Notes: generated by a model from the sequence alone, not told the origin. 64,000 bases of DNA from Hyphomicrobiales bacterium (GCA_004144345.1 SEEL01000016.1:19264-83263); one strand, 5' to 3'. Positions 54,763 through 63,390 are shown, numbered from the stretch's first letter. Translations and numbers: made by a program.

Positions 54763-56359
54763 CGTCGGCACCCAGCCGCTGCAACGCGGCAGCAAGCTCC
54801 ACGCCCGGCTTCATGAGGACCAGCGAGGTGCCGGCATTCGTTGCAACGGGTAGCAAAACCTGTGCTGTCGGCGCGGCCACGGCGAGCGCCGCCGGCAGTG
54901 CATCACGCGCGATGGCGTTGAGCTTCAGCGACGCCTCTCCGTCGAGACGCACCCGCATCGTCTGCGGCAGCACCAGCGCCAGCAGTTCGCTGGCCCGTCC
55001 AGCCTGCGTAAGGCTTAGCCCGTCGGCGTCGAACGAAATATCGGACGTTGCGGCAATCCGCTCGACGAGTGCAGCCCAGTCCGCCAGAGCCGGCGACGTA
55101 TTGAGAAGGCTCGACTCCGGCAGCAATTGCGCCTGAGCATCCGGCGCGCGAGTGCAGATACCCTGGTTGGGTGTCGTGTCCACAAGTTCGACCGCCAGCA
55201 TATTGCCGGGCAGCATGCGTTCGGGCGGCAGGGCGATGTCGAAGTCGAGGCTGTCGGCACTGCCGGCGACGCGGTATGTTTCGACTAGATTGCCATTGAG
55301 CGTGATGCGAACCACCCAATCATTGCCACTGGCGAGCGGCGTTGCCTTGAGCTTCAGGCTGAAGCGCTCGGGCAAGGCGCCATTGGGCATATCGGCGGCC
55401 GCGAAAGGAATGGTCCACCGGCGGGACCCCCGGAAGGATTTGACGATGGTCTCGGCGCCGAGATCGGCGACGCTGGTCGATCCGCTGGCCGCGGTGACGG
55501 GTAGCGGCGCACCGGCGGCCGCAATCAGAGCCGTCACCGATTCCTCGCCCGCCAGCACATTGCTCGAGATTGTGCCCGCCGCCGTCACGGCGTGACGCGT
55601 AACAACGACACTCGTTTCGCCGGGACCGCCTTCGCTCAACCGCGCATTGATGCCCGCGCGCATGAGTCGCTGATTGGCCCACACCGCCAGCGCTGCGTCG
55701 CCTTTGTTGAGGCCAGGCTGCAGGGCAAGTGTCCCCGGCGAGGCGAGCAGCACGCCAATGGTGTCGGCGGGCGCTTCGGCGGAGACGAGTTCCAGCCGGC
55801 TGTCGGCAGTCAGCGTGACGGCGCTGCCGGAATTGGCGGCGTCTGTGGGACAGATTTGCCCAGAATTGGTCGTGCCGCGGCCGGCCATCTGCAGCACGAG
55901 GCGGTCACTACTGAGATCGGCAGCGGTGAGCTCGATGCGAGCCTGATGTGCATGCCGGCCACTGTCGAGGACCAGTTGGCCGCGCGGCGTCCCGTTGACG
56001 CTGAGCGTCAGGAGCCCATCGCCATGTTCTGCCAGTTGAGTGTCGAACACCAGGTTCAGCGCGCCCGACAGATAGGTGGCGCCGTGCGGTACGGGGAAGA
56101 CGATTTCCGATTGATCGGGGAAGCCGGCGATGCCGACCCACGCCGCCGCCCGAGGACGGGCAACGTTGAGCGTGTATCCCGTTGCCGCCGGGGCTTCAGC
56201 AGTACTTGTGCCGATGACGCCGTCAACAGCGCTGGCGACGCCATTGCTGATCGAGCGGAACGCGGTGGAAGCATCGCCACCGCGCGAATAGACCATCGCG
56301 AGCCCCACAATGGCAAAGCTCACGAGCCCGACTGCGATCAACCGGAACAGATCGCGCAT
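54737..56359 (-). CDS. BcsB-like periplasmic polysaccharide export protein (short)
   Basis: The 540-residue protein has an N-terminal helix (7-25) and a BcsB-like periplasmic part. VLVFDTQLAEHGDGLLTLSVNGTP-like carbohydrate-binding domain and the flavodoxin-like repeats (EIVFPVPHGATYLSGALNLVF; PPERMLPGNMLAVELVDTTPNQGIC) are seen. BcsB proper has about 750-800 residues and a C-terminal helix; this one has neither. It would guide a polymer in the periplasm alongside the GT2 protein. It overlaps the epimerase stop in TAATG. The family call is by pattern. Confidence 0.75.
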   Translation of the reverse strand: MRDLFRLIAVGLVSFAIVGLAMVYSRGGDASTAFRSISNGVASAVDGVIGTSTAEAPAATGYTLNVARPRAAAWVGIAGFPDQSEIVFPVPHGATYLSGALNLVFDTQLAEHGDGLLTLSVNGTPRGQLVLDSGRHAHQARIELTAADLSSDRLVLQMAGRGTTNSGQICPTDAANSGSAVTLTADSRLELVSAEAPADTIGVLLASPGTLALQPGLNKGDAALAVWANQRLMRAGINARLSEGGPGETSVVVTRHAVTAAGTISSNVLAGEESVTALIAAAGAPLPVTAASGSTSVADLGAETIVKSFRGSRRWTIPFAAADMPNGALPERFSLKLKATPLASGNDWVVRITLNGNLVETYRVAGSADSLDFDIALPPERMLPGNMLAVELVDTTPNQGICTRAPDAQAQLLPESSLLNTSPALADWAALVERIAATSDISFDADGLSLTQAGRASELLALVLPQTMRVRLDGEASLKLNAIARDALPAALAVAAPTAQVLLPVATNAGTSLVLMKPGVELAAALQRLGADDVVLLITG

Positions 56360-57570
56360 TACGCGGCATCCGCGTGGCGGTGCACTTCTCCTGGACGGTT
56401 GTCACGCGTCCAAAGCGATCTGGCGGCGATAGCGTCCGGATTGGCGCGATGCTTGAACCGCTCGACGATCTCCAGCGTCTCGGCCAGCAGGCCATCACGC
56501 AGCAGCATGGGGTTGAGGCCCAGCTTGCGGAAGCTGCGGTTCGATACCTTGAGACTGTTCTCCGGCGCTTCCTTGCGGGGATTGTCTACCATGGCGACGC
56601 TCGCCCCGGTAACACCCGCCACCAGATGCGCCAGATCGCGCACGCGGTGCGTCTCGGCCACCTGGTTGAGGATCTTCACGCGATCGCCGCGCGCCGGGGG
56701 GTTTGCCACCGCCAGCGACACGCAACGCACGGTGTCCTGAATGTGGATGAAGGCACGGGTCTGCCCGCCCGTGCCGTGCACGGTTAGCGGATGGCCCGAT
56801 GCGGCCTGCATGAGGAAGCGATTCAGGACGGTGCCGTAGTCGCCGTCATAGTCGAAGCGGTTGATCAGCTCCGGATCGAGGCGCGTCTCTTCGGTCTGCG
56901 TGCCCCAGACGATGCCCTGGTGGAGATCAGTGACCTTGAGGCCGTCATTGCGCGCGTAGAACTGGAACAGCAACTGATCCATCGACTTGGTCAGATGGTA
57001 CACGCTGCCCGGCTGCGTCGGGTACAGGATCGAGCGCGGATAGGCCTTGCCATCCGGACCGCTGACCGTGACGTCGAGATAGCCCTCGGGCAATTCGAGG
57101 CCATCGCCGTCATAGCCATAAACACCCATCGTCCCCAGATGCACGAGGTGCGTGTCGAGACCCAGCTCGACCAGCGCGGCCAGCAGATTGTGCGTGCCGG
57201 CGATGTTGTTGTTGACCGTGTAGCGCTTGTGCGCGGCGTCACGCATCGAATAGGGCGCGGCGCGCTGCTCGGCGAAATGAACGACCGTGTCAGGCCTGAC
57301 GTCTGCCAGCAGCTTCACCAGAAGCGCCGGATCCTCGGCAATATCGATGGCCTCGAAATCGATGTGCTTGCCGCTGACGCGGGTCCACGCCGCGAGACGG
57401 GCGGTCATATCCGCGATCGGCGTGAGGCTGCCTGCATGCAGTTCGGCGTCAATGCGCCGGCGCGACAGATTGTCGACGATGGTAACGGAATGGCCTTCAT
57501 CAGAAAGCCGCAGGGCAGTCGGCCAGCCGCAGAAGCCGTCCCCGCCCAACACAACGATATTCTTAGTCAA
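56359..57570 (-). CDS. UDP-sulfoquinovose-synthase-like epimerase (SQD1/SqdB family)
   Basis: A 403-residue short-chain dehydrogenase-type epimerase. GGDGFCGWPTALRLSDEGH (9-27) is the NAD-binding loop, close to the GGDGYCGW of SQD1. VVHFAEQRAAPYSM, the catalytic T147 in HLGTMGVYG and YHLTK (Y191, K195) are the SQD1 triad region. LHQGIVWGTQTEET and LNRFLMQAASGHPLTVHGTGGQTRAFIHIQDT are the same family blocks. In SQD1 the enzyme makes UDP-sulfoquinovose from UDP-glucose and sulfite. The substrate here may differ. First gene of the operon. Confidence 0.88.
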   Translation of the reverse strand: MTKNIVVLGGDGFCGWPTALRLSDEGHSVTIVDNLSRRRIDAELHAGSLTPIADMTARLAAWTRVSGKHIDFEAIDIAEDPALLVKLLADVRPDTVVHFAEQRAAPYSMRDAAHKRYTVNNNIAGTHNLLAALVELGLDTHLVHLGTMGVYGYDGDGLELPEGYLDVTVSGPDGKAYPRSILYPTQPGSVYHLTKSMDQLLFQFYARNDGLKVTDLHQGIVWGTQTEETRLDPELINRFDYDGDYGTVLNRFLMQAASGHPLTVHGTGGQTRAFIHIQDTVRCVSLAVANPPARGDRVKILNQVAETHRVRDLAHLVAGVTGASVAMVDNPRKEAPENSLKVSNRSFRKLGLNPMLLRDGLLAETLEIVERFKHRANPDAIAARSLWTRDNRPGEVHRHADAA

Positions 57571-57883
57571 TTGAGGTCCCCAGATGATTGCCGCTTACGT
57601 CAACGTGTTGGCGCATTCGGCAATGGGGATGTATGAGCGCCGCGCGCTCAGGTCCAGATGACAACGTTCACATTTGTTAAGATTGCGAGCATGCCAGTCA
57701 TGCAAAAACGAATGGGAGTCTATGATCCCGCCGTTTCGCGCAAGCTGGTTGCCCAGTTTGCCGCATACATGGGTGTTTGTTCTCAAGTTGACCATATCAC
57801 AGACCGGCCGTCGAGGCGTGTTCTCCCCCGCGTCGGGAGCGTGCCTTGTAGTCGCGTCAGGGCATCTAGAGCGCAAAATGCGA
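57571..57883. other. intergenic region with no gene seen
   Basis: About 313 bases upstream of the epimerase operon. It has several AT-rich stretches and GCATG-CCAGT-CATGC (an imperfect dyad near 57689), which could belong to the operon promoter. I see no convincing gene, terminator or consensus promoter. Confidence 0.6.
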
Positions 57884-57905
57884 AAGCCCGGGTTTCCCCG
57901 GGCTT
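57884..57905 (-). terminator. tRNA-Gly terminator
   Basis: AAGCCCGGG-GAAA-CCCGGGCTT forms a perfect 9-bp stem on the minus strand, followed by TCGCATTTTG. It lies 28 bases past the tRNA 3' end. Confidence 0.8.
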
Positions 57906-57932
57906 CGTGCGCATTCAATCTCTGAGAGATTT

Positions 57933-58007
57933 TGGAGCGGGCGAAGGGATTCGAACCCTCGACCCTAACCTTGGCAAGGTTATGCTCTACCCCTGAGCTA
58001 CACCCGC
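57933..58007 (-). tRNA. tRNA-Gly(GCC)
   Basis: The minus-strand sequence begins GCGGGTGTAGCTCAGGGGTA and ends CGCCCGCTCCA. The acceptor stem pairs GCGGGTG with CGCCCGC. The D-loop AGCTCAGGGGTAGAGC, the anticodon loop with GCC (AACCTTGCCAAGGTT), and the T-loop GGTTCGAATCC are complete. The CCA end is encoded in the genome. Confidence 0.97.
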
Positions 58008-58164
58008 ACTCCAAGCCGTCCGCTGCCCGAAGAAACTTGGCACCGGCGCGACGCGGGCCTATATGCCCAAACGAAACTGCCTTTGCAACCCTAATCTCCA
58101 GCCATCTGGGCGCGCCAGTTGCGCCGGAGTTTTGTAGGGTAAACGCCCACCAAGGAAGCGTCCT

Positions 58165-59103
58165 GTGAACGTCAATCTCAGCTCTGCCCCCGCCTCTGCT
58201 CCGCCGGTTGCCCTGATCAAGGATTCGACCGACCGCGCCTTCAAGGCCGACGTCGTCGATGCGTCGCTTGAGGCGCCTGTCCTGGTGGATTTCTGGGCGC
58301 CCTGGTGCGGCCCGTGCCGGTCGCTTACCCCGACCATCGAGAAGGTGATCAACGAATCCGGCGGCAAGATCCGGCTGGTGAAGATCAATATCGACGAGAA
58401 TCCGGGCATTGCCGGCCAGCTCGGCGTGCAGTCGATCCCCAATGTGTTCGCCTTTGCCGGCGGGCGGCCGATCGACATGTTCCTGGGCAACATGCCCGAG
58501 AGCGAAGTGCGCAAATTCGCCGACCGCGTGATCGCCGCAGCCGGGCCGGGCCAGCCGCGCGCCGGTTCGATCGACGAGCAGATCAAGGAAGCGCTGACGG
58601 CAGCGAGGGCAGCCATCGGCGCGGGCGACCTCAACACGGCCGCGCAGATCTTCGGCATGGTGCTGCAGCATCAGCCCGAGAATGTCGATGCGCTGCTGGG
58701 CATGTCCCGCGTCTATCTCAAGGCCGGCGAGGCCGAGCAGGCGCAGGCGATCTTCGACACCATTCCCGAGGAAGCCCGCAAGGGCGGCGATTATGTGTCG
58801 CTGGCGGCGGAGCTTAAGCTCCTCACGGAAGCCGCCGAACTCAGCGAGACGGCGGAACTCGAGCGGAAGCTTGAGGCCAATCCCGACGATCATCAATCGC
58901 GCTTCGATCTGGCGCTGGCGCTCAATGCCGAAGGCAACCGTACCGAAGCCGCGGACCAGCTGATGGTGCTGATGAAGCGCGACCGCAGCTGGAACGAGGA
59001 CGCGGCGCGCAAAAAATTGCTCGAATTCTTCGAGGCCTGGGGCCCCAAGGATCCGGCGACCAACAAGGGACGGCGCCAGCTTTCGGCGCTGCTGTTTTCG
59101 TGA
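58165..59103 (+). CDS. thioredoxin with tetratricopeptide tail (CnoX/YbbN type)
   Basis: A 312-residue cytoplasmic protein. The thioredoxin fold (about 25-125) keeps an active FWAPWCGPC motif (C48 and C51), and IPNVFAFAGGRPI is the cis-proline loop. A tetratricopeptide C-terminal part (130-312) follows, as in CnoX, which protects chaperone substrates from oxidation. The E. coli protein lacks the CGPC pair, but this one has it. GTG 58165 has AAGGAAG upstream. It overlaps the LonN gene (TGATG). Confidence 0.93.
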   Translation: MNVNLSSAPASAPPVALIKDSTDRAFKADVVDASLEAPVLVDFWAPWCGPCRSLTPTIEKVINESGGKIRLVKINIDENPGIAGQLGVQSIPNVFAFAGGRPIDMFLGNMPESEVRKFADRVIAAAGPGQPRAGSIDEQIKEALTAARAAIGAGDLNTAAQIFGMVLQHQPENVDALLGMSRVYLKAGEAEQAQAIFDTIPEEARKGGDYVSLAAELKLLTEAAELSETAELERKLEANPDDHQSRFDLALALNAEGNRTEAADQLMVLMKRDRSWNEDAARKKLLEFFEAWGPKDPATNKGRRQLSALLFS

Positions 59104-59765
59104 TGCGGACGCGCCCCATCTCGGCCGACGAATTGCCCAACAGCGTGCCGGTGTTCCCGCTGTCGGGCGCGCTTTTGCTGCCGTTTTCGCATCGGCCGCT
59201 CAATATTTTCGAGCCCCGCTATATCGAGATGGTCGATCACGCGCTGGCGGGTGACCGGATGATCGGGCTGATCCAGCCTGAAGACACGAGCGAGGAGAGC
59301 CCGCGCGGCCGTGCCCCGCTGCAGAAGATCGGCACCGTTGGCCGGCTAAGTCATTGGGAAGAAAACGGCGAGGGCCGATATTTCATCATCCTCGACGGCA
59401 TTTCGCGGTTCACGCTGGTGCAGGAATTGACGGTGATGACGCCGTTCCGGCAGGCGGTGATCGATGCCAAGCCCTTTGCGCACGACTTCACCCGCGCCCA
59501 TGGCGAGGACAAGGTGGACCGCCAGCGGTTCCTCAAAATGATGAAGGATTACGCGGAGTTCGCCAATTTCGAGCTCAACTGGGACGAGATCAACAAGACC
59601 GGCACGGCCGATCTCGTGAACTTCGCCTGCATGGTATCCCCTTATGGAGCAAAGGAAAAACAGGTCTTGCTGGAAGCCCGCTCGCTCGAGGATCGGGCCG
59701 AGACGCTGATCGCGCTGGCCGAGTTCGAGATGGCCAAGGGCGGCACTTCCGCTCCGCTTAACTAG
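59103..59765 (+). CDS. LON substrate-binding-domain protein
   Basis: A 220-residue protein made only of the Lon N-terminal domain: VPVFPLSGALLLPFSHRPLNIFEPRYIEM, then RMIGLIQPEDT, KIGTVGRLSHWEENGEGRYFIILDGISRFTL. No ATPase or protease part is present. Such proteins are common next to CnoX in alphaproteobacteria; their role is unclear. ATG 59103 or GTG 59100 starts it. The upstream gene overlaps by one base. Confidence 0.9.
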   Translation: MRTRPISADELPNSVPVFPLSGALLLPFSHRPLNIFEPRYIEMVDHALAGDRMIGLIQPEDTSEESPRGRAPLQKIGTVGRLSHWEENGEGRYFIILDGISRFTLVQELTVMTPFRQAVIDAKPFAHDFTRAHGEDKVDRQRFLKMMKDYAEFANFELNWDEINKTGTADLVNFACMVSPYGAKEKQVLLEARSLEDRAETLIALAEFEMAKGGTSAPLN

Positions 59766-59778
59766 CAGGATCAAGCCC

Positions 59779-60012
59779 TTGCCCGAGCCGAGCAGCGAAC
59801 GGCGCTATGAGGTCGACCCGCGCACGCTGGAAATGCTGGTGTGCCCGCTGACCAAGACGCGCCTCGTGCTAAGTGCCGATCGCAAAGAGCTAATTTCCGT
59901 CGCCGCGCATCTCGCCTTCCCGATCCGGGAGGGCGTGCCGATGCTCAGCCTCGATGAGGCGCGGGACGTCGAACCCGACGAAATGCGGGTGCATTTCCCC
60001 CCGACCGCCTGA
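59779..60012 (+). CDS. Trm112/UPF0434 family small protein
   Basis: A 77-residue protein starting TTG 59779: LEMLVCPLTKTRLVLSADRKELIS and HLAFPIREGVPMLSLDEAR are the Trm112/YcaR pattern. Only one cysteine (C22) is left of the two CxxC pairs of eukaryotic Trm112, so it does not bind zinc in the same way. It may serve as a partner of methyltransferases (inference). It lies 13 bases after the LonN gene. Confidence 0.85.
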   Translation: MPEPSSERRYEVDPRTLEMLVCPLTKTRLVLSADRKELISVAAHLAFPIREGVPMLSLDEARDVEPDEMRVHFPPTA

Positions 60013-60088
60013 GCATATGCCCCTCAACCGCAGCCAACAGCGGGCACGTTAGCGCACGCGGTTGGCCAGCCATTGGCCGCCAGCGCGA

Positions 60089-61306
60089 CTAGAGCGGCAG
60101 GCCCCGGGTCAGCCGGGGACCGTTCGCCTCCAGCCCCGCGGCGCGGGTGATGAGGGCGGACTTGATCGGGGCCAGGCGGTCGACAAGGCCGAGGCCGATG
60201 TCGCGAACGGCGCGAACGGGTGCCAGATCGTTCGAGAACAGCCGGTTGAGATTGTCGGTGACCGCGGCCATCAGCGCCGTGTCGAGGCTGCGCCAGCGCT
60301 GGTAGCGCTCGAGCACGTCGGCACTGCCATGGTCGAGGCCGAGGCGCATCGCGTCGACCACCGTTTCGGCCAGCGCCGCGACATCCTTGAGGCCCAGATT
60401 CAGCCCCTGCCCGGCCAGCGGGTGAACCACATGCGCCGCATCGCCGATGAGCGCGAGGCGCGGCCCGGTGAACTCGCGGGCAAGCTGCAGGCGGAGCGGG
60501 AAGGCCTGGATGCCCTCCTCGACCGTCACGCGGCCGAGGCTCGACCCCATCGCCGCCTCGATCTCGGCGGCCGCCTGGTCGGGCGGCAGCGCCTTGAGGC
60601 GGGCGGCCTCTTCGGTCGATTCGGTCCACACAAGCGAGGAGCGATTTCCCGGCAGCGGCAGGCTGGCAAACGGGCCGGCGGGGCGGAAATGTTCGTAGGC
60701 CGTGCCCTCATGCGGCAGTTCGTGGGCGATGGTGGTAACGACGCCCGACTGCCGGTAGTCGTGCTGCACCACGCCGATGCCGGCCATGTTGCGCAGCGCC
60801 GACATGGCGCCATCGGCGGCAATGATCAGCGGCGCCTTGAGCGTGCGGCCATCCTTCAGCGACAGCGACGCACTGGCGGCGCCGGCCGTGTAGCCGGTGA
60901 TGTCGATGGGGGCGATCAGCTCGACGCGCGAACCGACGGCCTCGAGCAGCACCCGGGTCAGGACGCGGTTGGCCACCATGTGGGCATAGGGCTCGCCGGG
61001 CGCGACATCGCCCTCGAAAGTGAGAAAGACCGGACGGGAGAGGTCGCCCTGGCCCGAATCGGTGATCTTCATGGCGCGGATCGGTTCGGCCTCGGCGCCG
61101 ATGGCGCTCCACACGCCCAGCGTTTCGAGCACCCGCTTCACCCCCGCGGCCAGCGCGAAGGCGCGCTTGTCGTCGGGGACGGTGAAGGGCCGGCGGTCGA
61201 GGAGCGCGACGCGCAGCCCCTGCTGGAAGCGGCTGAGGGCCAGCGCCTGCGCCAGCCCGACCGGACCACCGCCCACTATTATGACATCATAGAGATCGTC
61301 GCTCAT
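60089..61306 (-). CDS. UbiH/UbiF/VisC-type FAD monooxygenase
   Basis: A 405-residue flavoprotein. GGGPVG (12-17) is the dinucleotide-binding motif, IIAADGAMSALRN is the DG motif, and LALIGDAAHVVHPLAGQGLNLGL is the GD-FAD block. This is the ubiquinone-ring hydroxylase family; the position hydroxylated (C4, C5 or C6) cannot be assigned. It is convergent with the Trm112-like gene. The small ORF at 61303 overlaps its start in ATGA. Confidence 0.92.
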   Translation of the reverse strand: MSDDLYDVIIVGGGPVGLAQALALSRFQQGLRVALLDRRPFTVPDDKRAFALAAGVKRVLETLGVWSAIGAEAEPIRAMKITDSGQGDLSRPVFLTFEGDVAPGEPYAHMVANRVLTRVLLEAVGSRVELIAPIDITGYTAGAASASLSLKDGRTLKAPLIIAADGAMSALRNMAGIGVVQHDYRQSGVVTTIAHELPHEGTAYEHFRPAGPFASLPLPGNRSSLVWTESTEEAARLKALPPDQAAAEIEAAMGSSLGRVTVEEGIQAFPLRLQLAREFTGPRLALIGDAAHVVHPLAGQGLNLGLKDVAALAETVVDAMRLGLDHGSADVLERYQRWRSLDTALMAAVTDNLNRLFSNDLAPVRAVRDIGLGLVDRLAPIKSALITRAAGLEANGPRLTRGLPL

Positions 61307-61449
61307 CGCCTGCGGCCTCCGTTATCTGGCTTGTCGCGCGATGCCCCTGCCGACGCAAGCGCCAGCGCGCCGCACACTGCCCAAACGATGAGCAAAAACG
61401 CGGCAACTGCCCATTTGGCGGGCAGCGCTTGATCCTGTTGCCATTTCAC
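61303..61449 (-). CDS. 48-residue single-helix membrane peptide coupled to ubiH
   Basis: GTG 61449 reads MKWQQDQALPAKWAVAAFLL, then IVWAVCGALALASA, then GASRDKPDNGGRRR and a stop that overlaps the UbiH start in ATGA. One predicted helix (about 13-34) is flanked by a short charged start and a basic end. Codon use is normal. The overlapping stop and start argue for a real translated unit, but there is no clear ribosome site, so confidence is limited. Confidence 0.45.
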   Translation of the reverse strand: MKWQQDQALPAKWAVAAFLLIVWAVCGALALASAGASRDKPDNGGRRR

Positions 61450-61520
61450 GCGGCAGCTTCATCCGCCGGGCGAGCCGATTCACTTAACAGAATCATAAGT
61501 TTGGCGAATCCGGGGCCAGT

Positions 61521-61536
61521 TGGCACGGCGCTTGAG
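61521..61536 (+). promoter_or_regulatory. sigma-54-like promoter of glnK-amtB
   Basis: TGGCACG-GCGC-TTGAG matches the -24/-12 pattern TGGCACG-N4-TTGCW except for A in place of C in the -12 box. It lies about 50 bases before the glnK start, where a nitrogen-regulated promoter is normally found. Confidence 0.65.
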
Positions 61537-61584
61537 TCTAGGGAAGCCATTGGAGACCAATTGTAGAAGTCGAAAGGGGCATCC

Positions 61585-61923
61585 ATGAAACTGGTGATCG
61601 CAATCATCAAGCCGTCCCGGCTTGAAGAGGTGCGTCAGGCGTTGAACTCGCTGGACGTGCACGGCATGACCGTGACCGAAGTCAAAGGCTATGGCCGTCA
61701 GAAAGGCCATTCCGAAATCTATCGCGGCACCGAATACGCGGTGCACTTCCTCCCCAAGCTGAAGATCGAGATCGCGGTCGAGGACAGCCAGTCCGACGCC
61801 ATCGTCTCGGCCATCCGCGACAGCGCGCAGACGGGCCGTATCGGCGACGGCAAGATTTTCGTCCTCGATCTGCTGGCCGTGACCCGCATCCGTACCGGTG
61901 AGACCGGCGCGGCTGCCCTGTGA
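61585..61923 (+). CDS. glnK: nitrogen regulatory protein P-II (GlnK)
   Basis: The 112-residue trimeric signal protein senses glutamine, 2-oxoglutarate and ATP. KGYGRQKGHSEIYRGTEYAVHFLPK holds the T-loop with Y51, the uridylylation site. The C-terminal DGKIFVLDLLAVTRIRTGETG is complete. It binds and closes AmtB. AAAGGGG precedes ATG 61585. amtB follows 23 bases later. Confidence 0.97.
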   Translation: MKLVIAIIKPSRLEEVRQALNSLDVHGMTVTEVKGYGRQKGHSEIYRGTEYAVHFLPKLKIEIAVEDSQSDAIVSAIRDSAQTGRIGDGKIFVLDLLAVTRIRTGETGAAAL

Positions 61924-61946
61924 CGCCAATCTCTGGAGAAACCTCA

Positions 61947-63302
61947 ATGACAGCGTTGAAAACGTCAAAAATCCTGGGACTGGCGGCCCTCACCGGCCTC
62001 GCCTTCGCCCTGCCGGCTCTCGGCCAGGACGCCGCCCCGGTTGAAGAAGTCGTGACCCCGATCATCGACAAGGGCGACGTCGCCTGGATGCTGGTCTCGA
62101 CCATGGTCGTGATCCTGATGACCATTCCGGGCCTCGCCCTGTTCTATGGCGGCCTCGTGCGCGCCAAGAACATCCTGTCCGTCCTCAGCCAGGTGCTCGG
62201 CGGCTTCTGCATGATCGCCCTGCTCTGGGTGATCTACGGCTACTCGCTGGCCTTCGGCGGTTCCGAAGGCGGCCTCAGCGCCATCATCGGCGACTTCTCG
62301 AAACTGTTCCTCTCGGGCGTCACGATCGATTCGCGCGCCGCGACCTTCTCGGCGGCCTATGAGCTGCCCGAGCTGGTGTTCGTCGTGTTCCAGCTGACCT
62401 TTGCGGCCATAACCTCGACCCTCATCATCGGCGGTATCGCCGAGCGCATGAAGTTCGGCGCCGTGATGCTGTTCCTCGCCATCTGGTTCACCTTCTCCTA
62501 CCTGCCGATGGCGCACATGGTGTGGGCCAGCACGGGCTATCTGTTCAACCTCGGCGCCTATGACTTCGCCGGCGGCACGGTGGTCCACATCAACTCGGGT
62601 GTCGCTGCGCTGGTCGCCGCGATCGTCCTCGGGCCGCGCGCCGGCTTCCTCAAGGAGCCGATCCCGCCGCACAATCTGGTGTTCGTGTTCATCGGCGCCT
62701 GCCTGCTGTGGGTTGGCTGGTTCGGCTTCAATGCCGGTTCCAACCTCGAAGCCAACGGCCTCACCGCCCAGGCCTTCCTCAACACCGTCACCGCTCCGGC
62801 GGCTGCGGCTCTCGCCTGGGGTGTCGCCGAAAAGTTCACCCGCGGGCATGCCTCGCTGCTCGGCTTTGCCTCGGGTGCGGTGGCTGGCCTGGTGGCCATC
62901 ACCCCGGCCGCCGGCTTTGCCGGCACCATGGGTGCGGTGGTCCTCGGCGCGATTGCCGGCGTGGTCTGCCTGTGGGCCGTCGTGACGCTGAAGCCGATGC
63001 TGAAATATGACGACAGCCTCGACGTGTTCGGCATCCACGGCGTGGGCGGCATCATCGGCGCCCTCGGCACCGCGATTGTCGCCAGCCCGTCGCTCGGCGG
63101 CTATCCGCTGGCCGACTACGACATGTGGGGCCAGTTCGTGAAGCAGGCCACCGGTGTCGGCATCGCCGTCGTCTGGTCGGGTGTCGTGGCCCTTATCGCC
63201 ATGCTGATCGTCAAGGCGATCTTCGGCGGCGCCAAGGTATCCGAATCGGCCGAGAGCGATGGCCTCGACCTCAGCTCGCATGGCGAGCGCGCCTACAACT
63301 GA
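61947..63302 (+). CDS. amtB: ammonium transporter
   Basis: The 451-residue protein has a signal peptide (LGLAALTGLAFALPALG) and 11 helices. GLALFYGGLVRAKNILS is the family signature. The twin histidines of the pore are in VHINSGVAALV (near 215) and FGIHGVGGIIGAL (near 364). It admits ammonium and is gated by GlnK. A hairpin-rich stretch follows the stop. Confidence 0.97.
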   Translation: MTALKTSKILGLAALTGLAFALPALGQDAAPVEEVVTPIIDKGDVAWMLVSTMVVILMTIPGLALFYGGLVRAKNILSVLSQVLGGFCMIALLWVIYGYSLAFGGSEGGLSAIIGDFSKLFLSGVTIDSRAATFSAAYELPELVFVVFQLTFAAITSTLIIGGIAERMKFGAVMLFLAIWFTFSYLPMAHMVWASTGYLFNLGAYDFAGGTVVHINSGVAALVAAIVLGPRAGFLKEPIPPHNLVFVFIGACLLWVGWFGFNAGSNLEANGLTAQAFLNTVTAPAAAALAWGVAEKFTRGHASLLGFASGAVAGLVAITPAAGFAGTMGAVVLGAIAGVVCLWAVVTLKPMLKYDDSLDVFGIHGVGGIIGALGTAIVASPSLGGYPLADYDMWGQFVKQATGVGIAVVWSGVVALIAMLIVKAIFGGAKVSESAESDGLDLSSHGERAYN

Positions 63303-63308
63303 TCGGGA

Positions 63309-63390
63309 GGGTCGTCAGGAAAAGTGGAAACGGTTTTCCGCTTCGACGACCCGACCAACTAAAGTCTTCCCGGCCGCTACGGCGGCCGGG
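63309..63390 (+). repeat. post-amtB hairpins with rhizobial repeat core
   Basis: GGGTCGTC (63309-63316) pairs with GACGACCC (63345-63352), with an inner stem GGAAAA (63318-63323) and TTTTCC (63334-63339). The core AGGAAAAGTGGAAACGG resembles a short repeat common in Rhizobiales intergenic DNA. A second perfect hairpin CCCGGCCGC-TACG-GCGGCCGGG is at 63369-63390. They probably end the glnK-amtB transcript. Confidence 0.65.
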
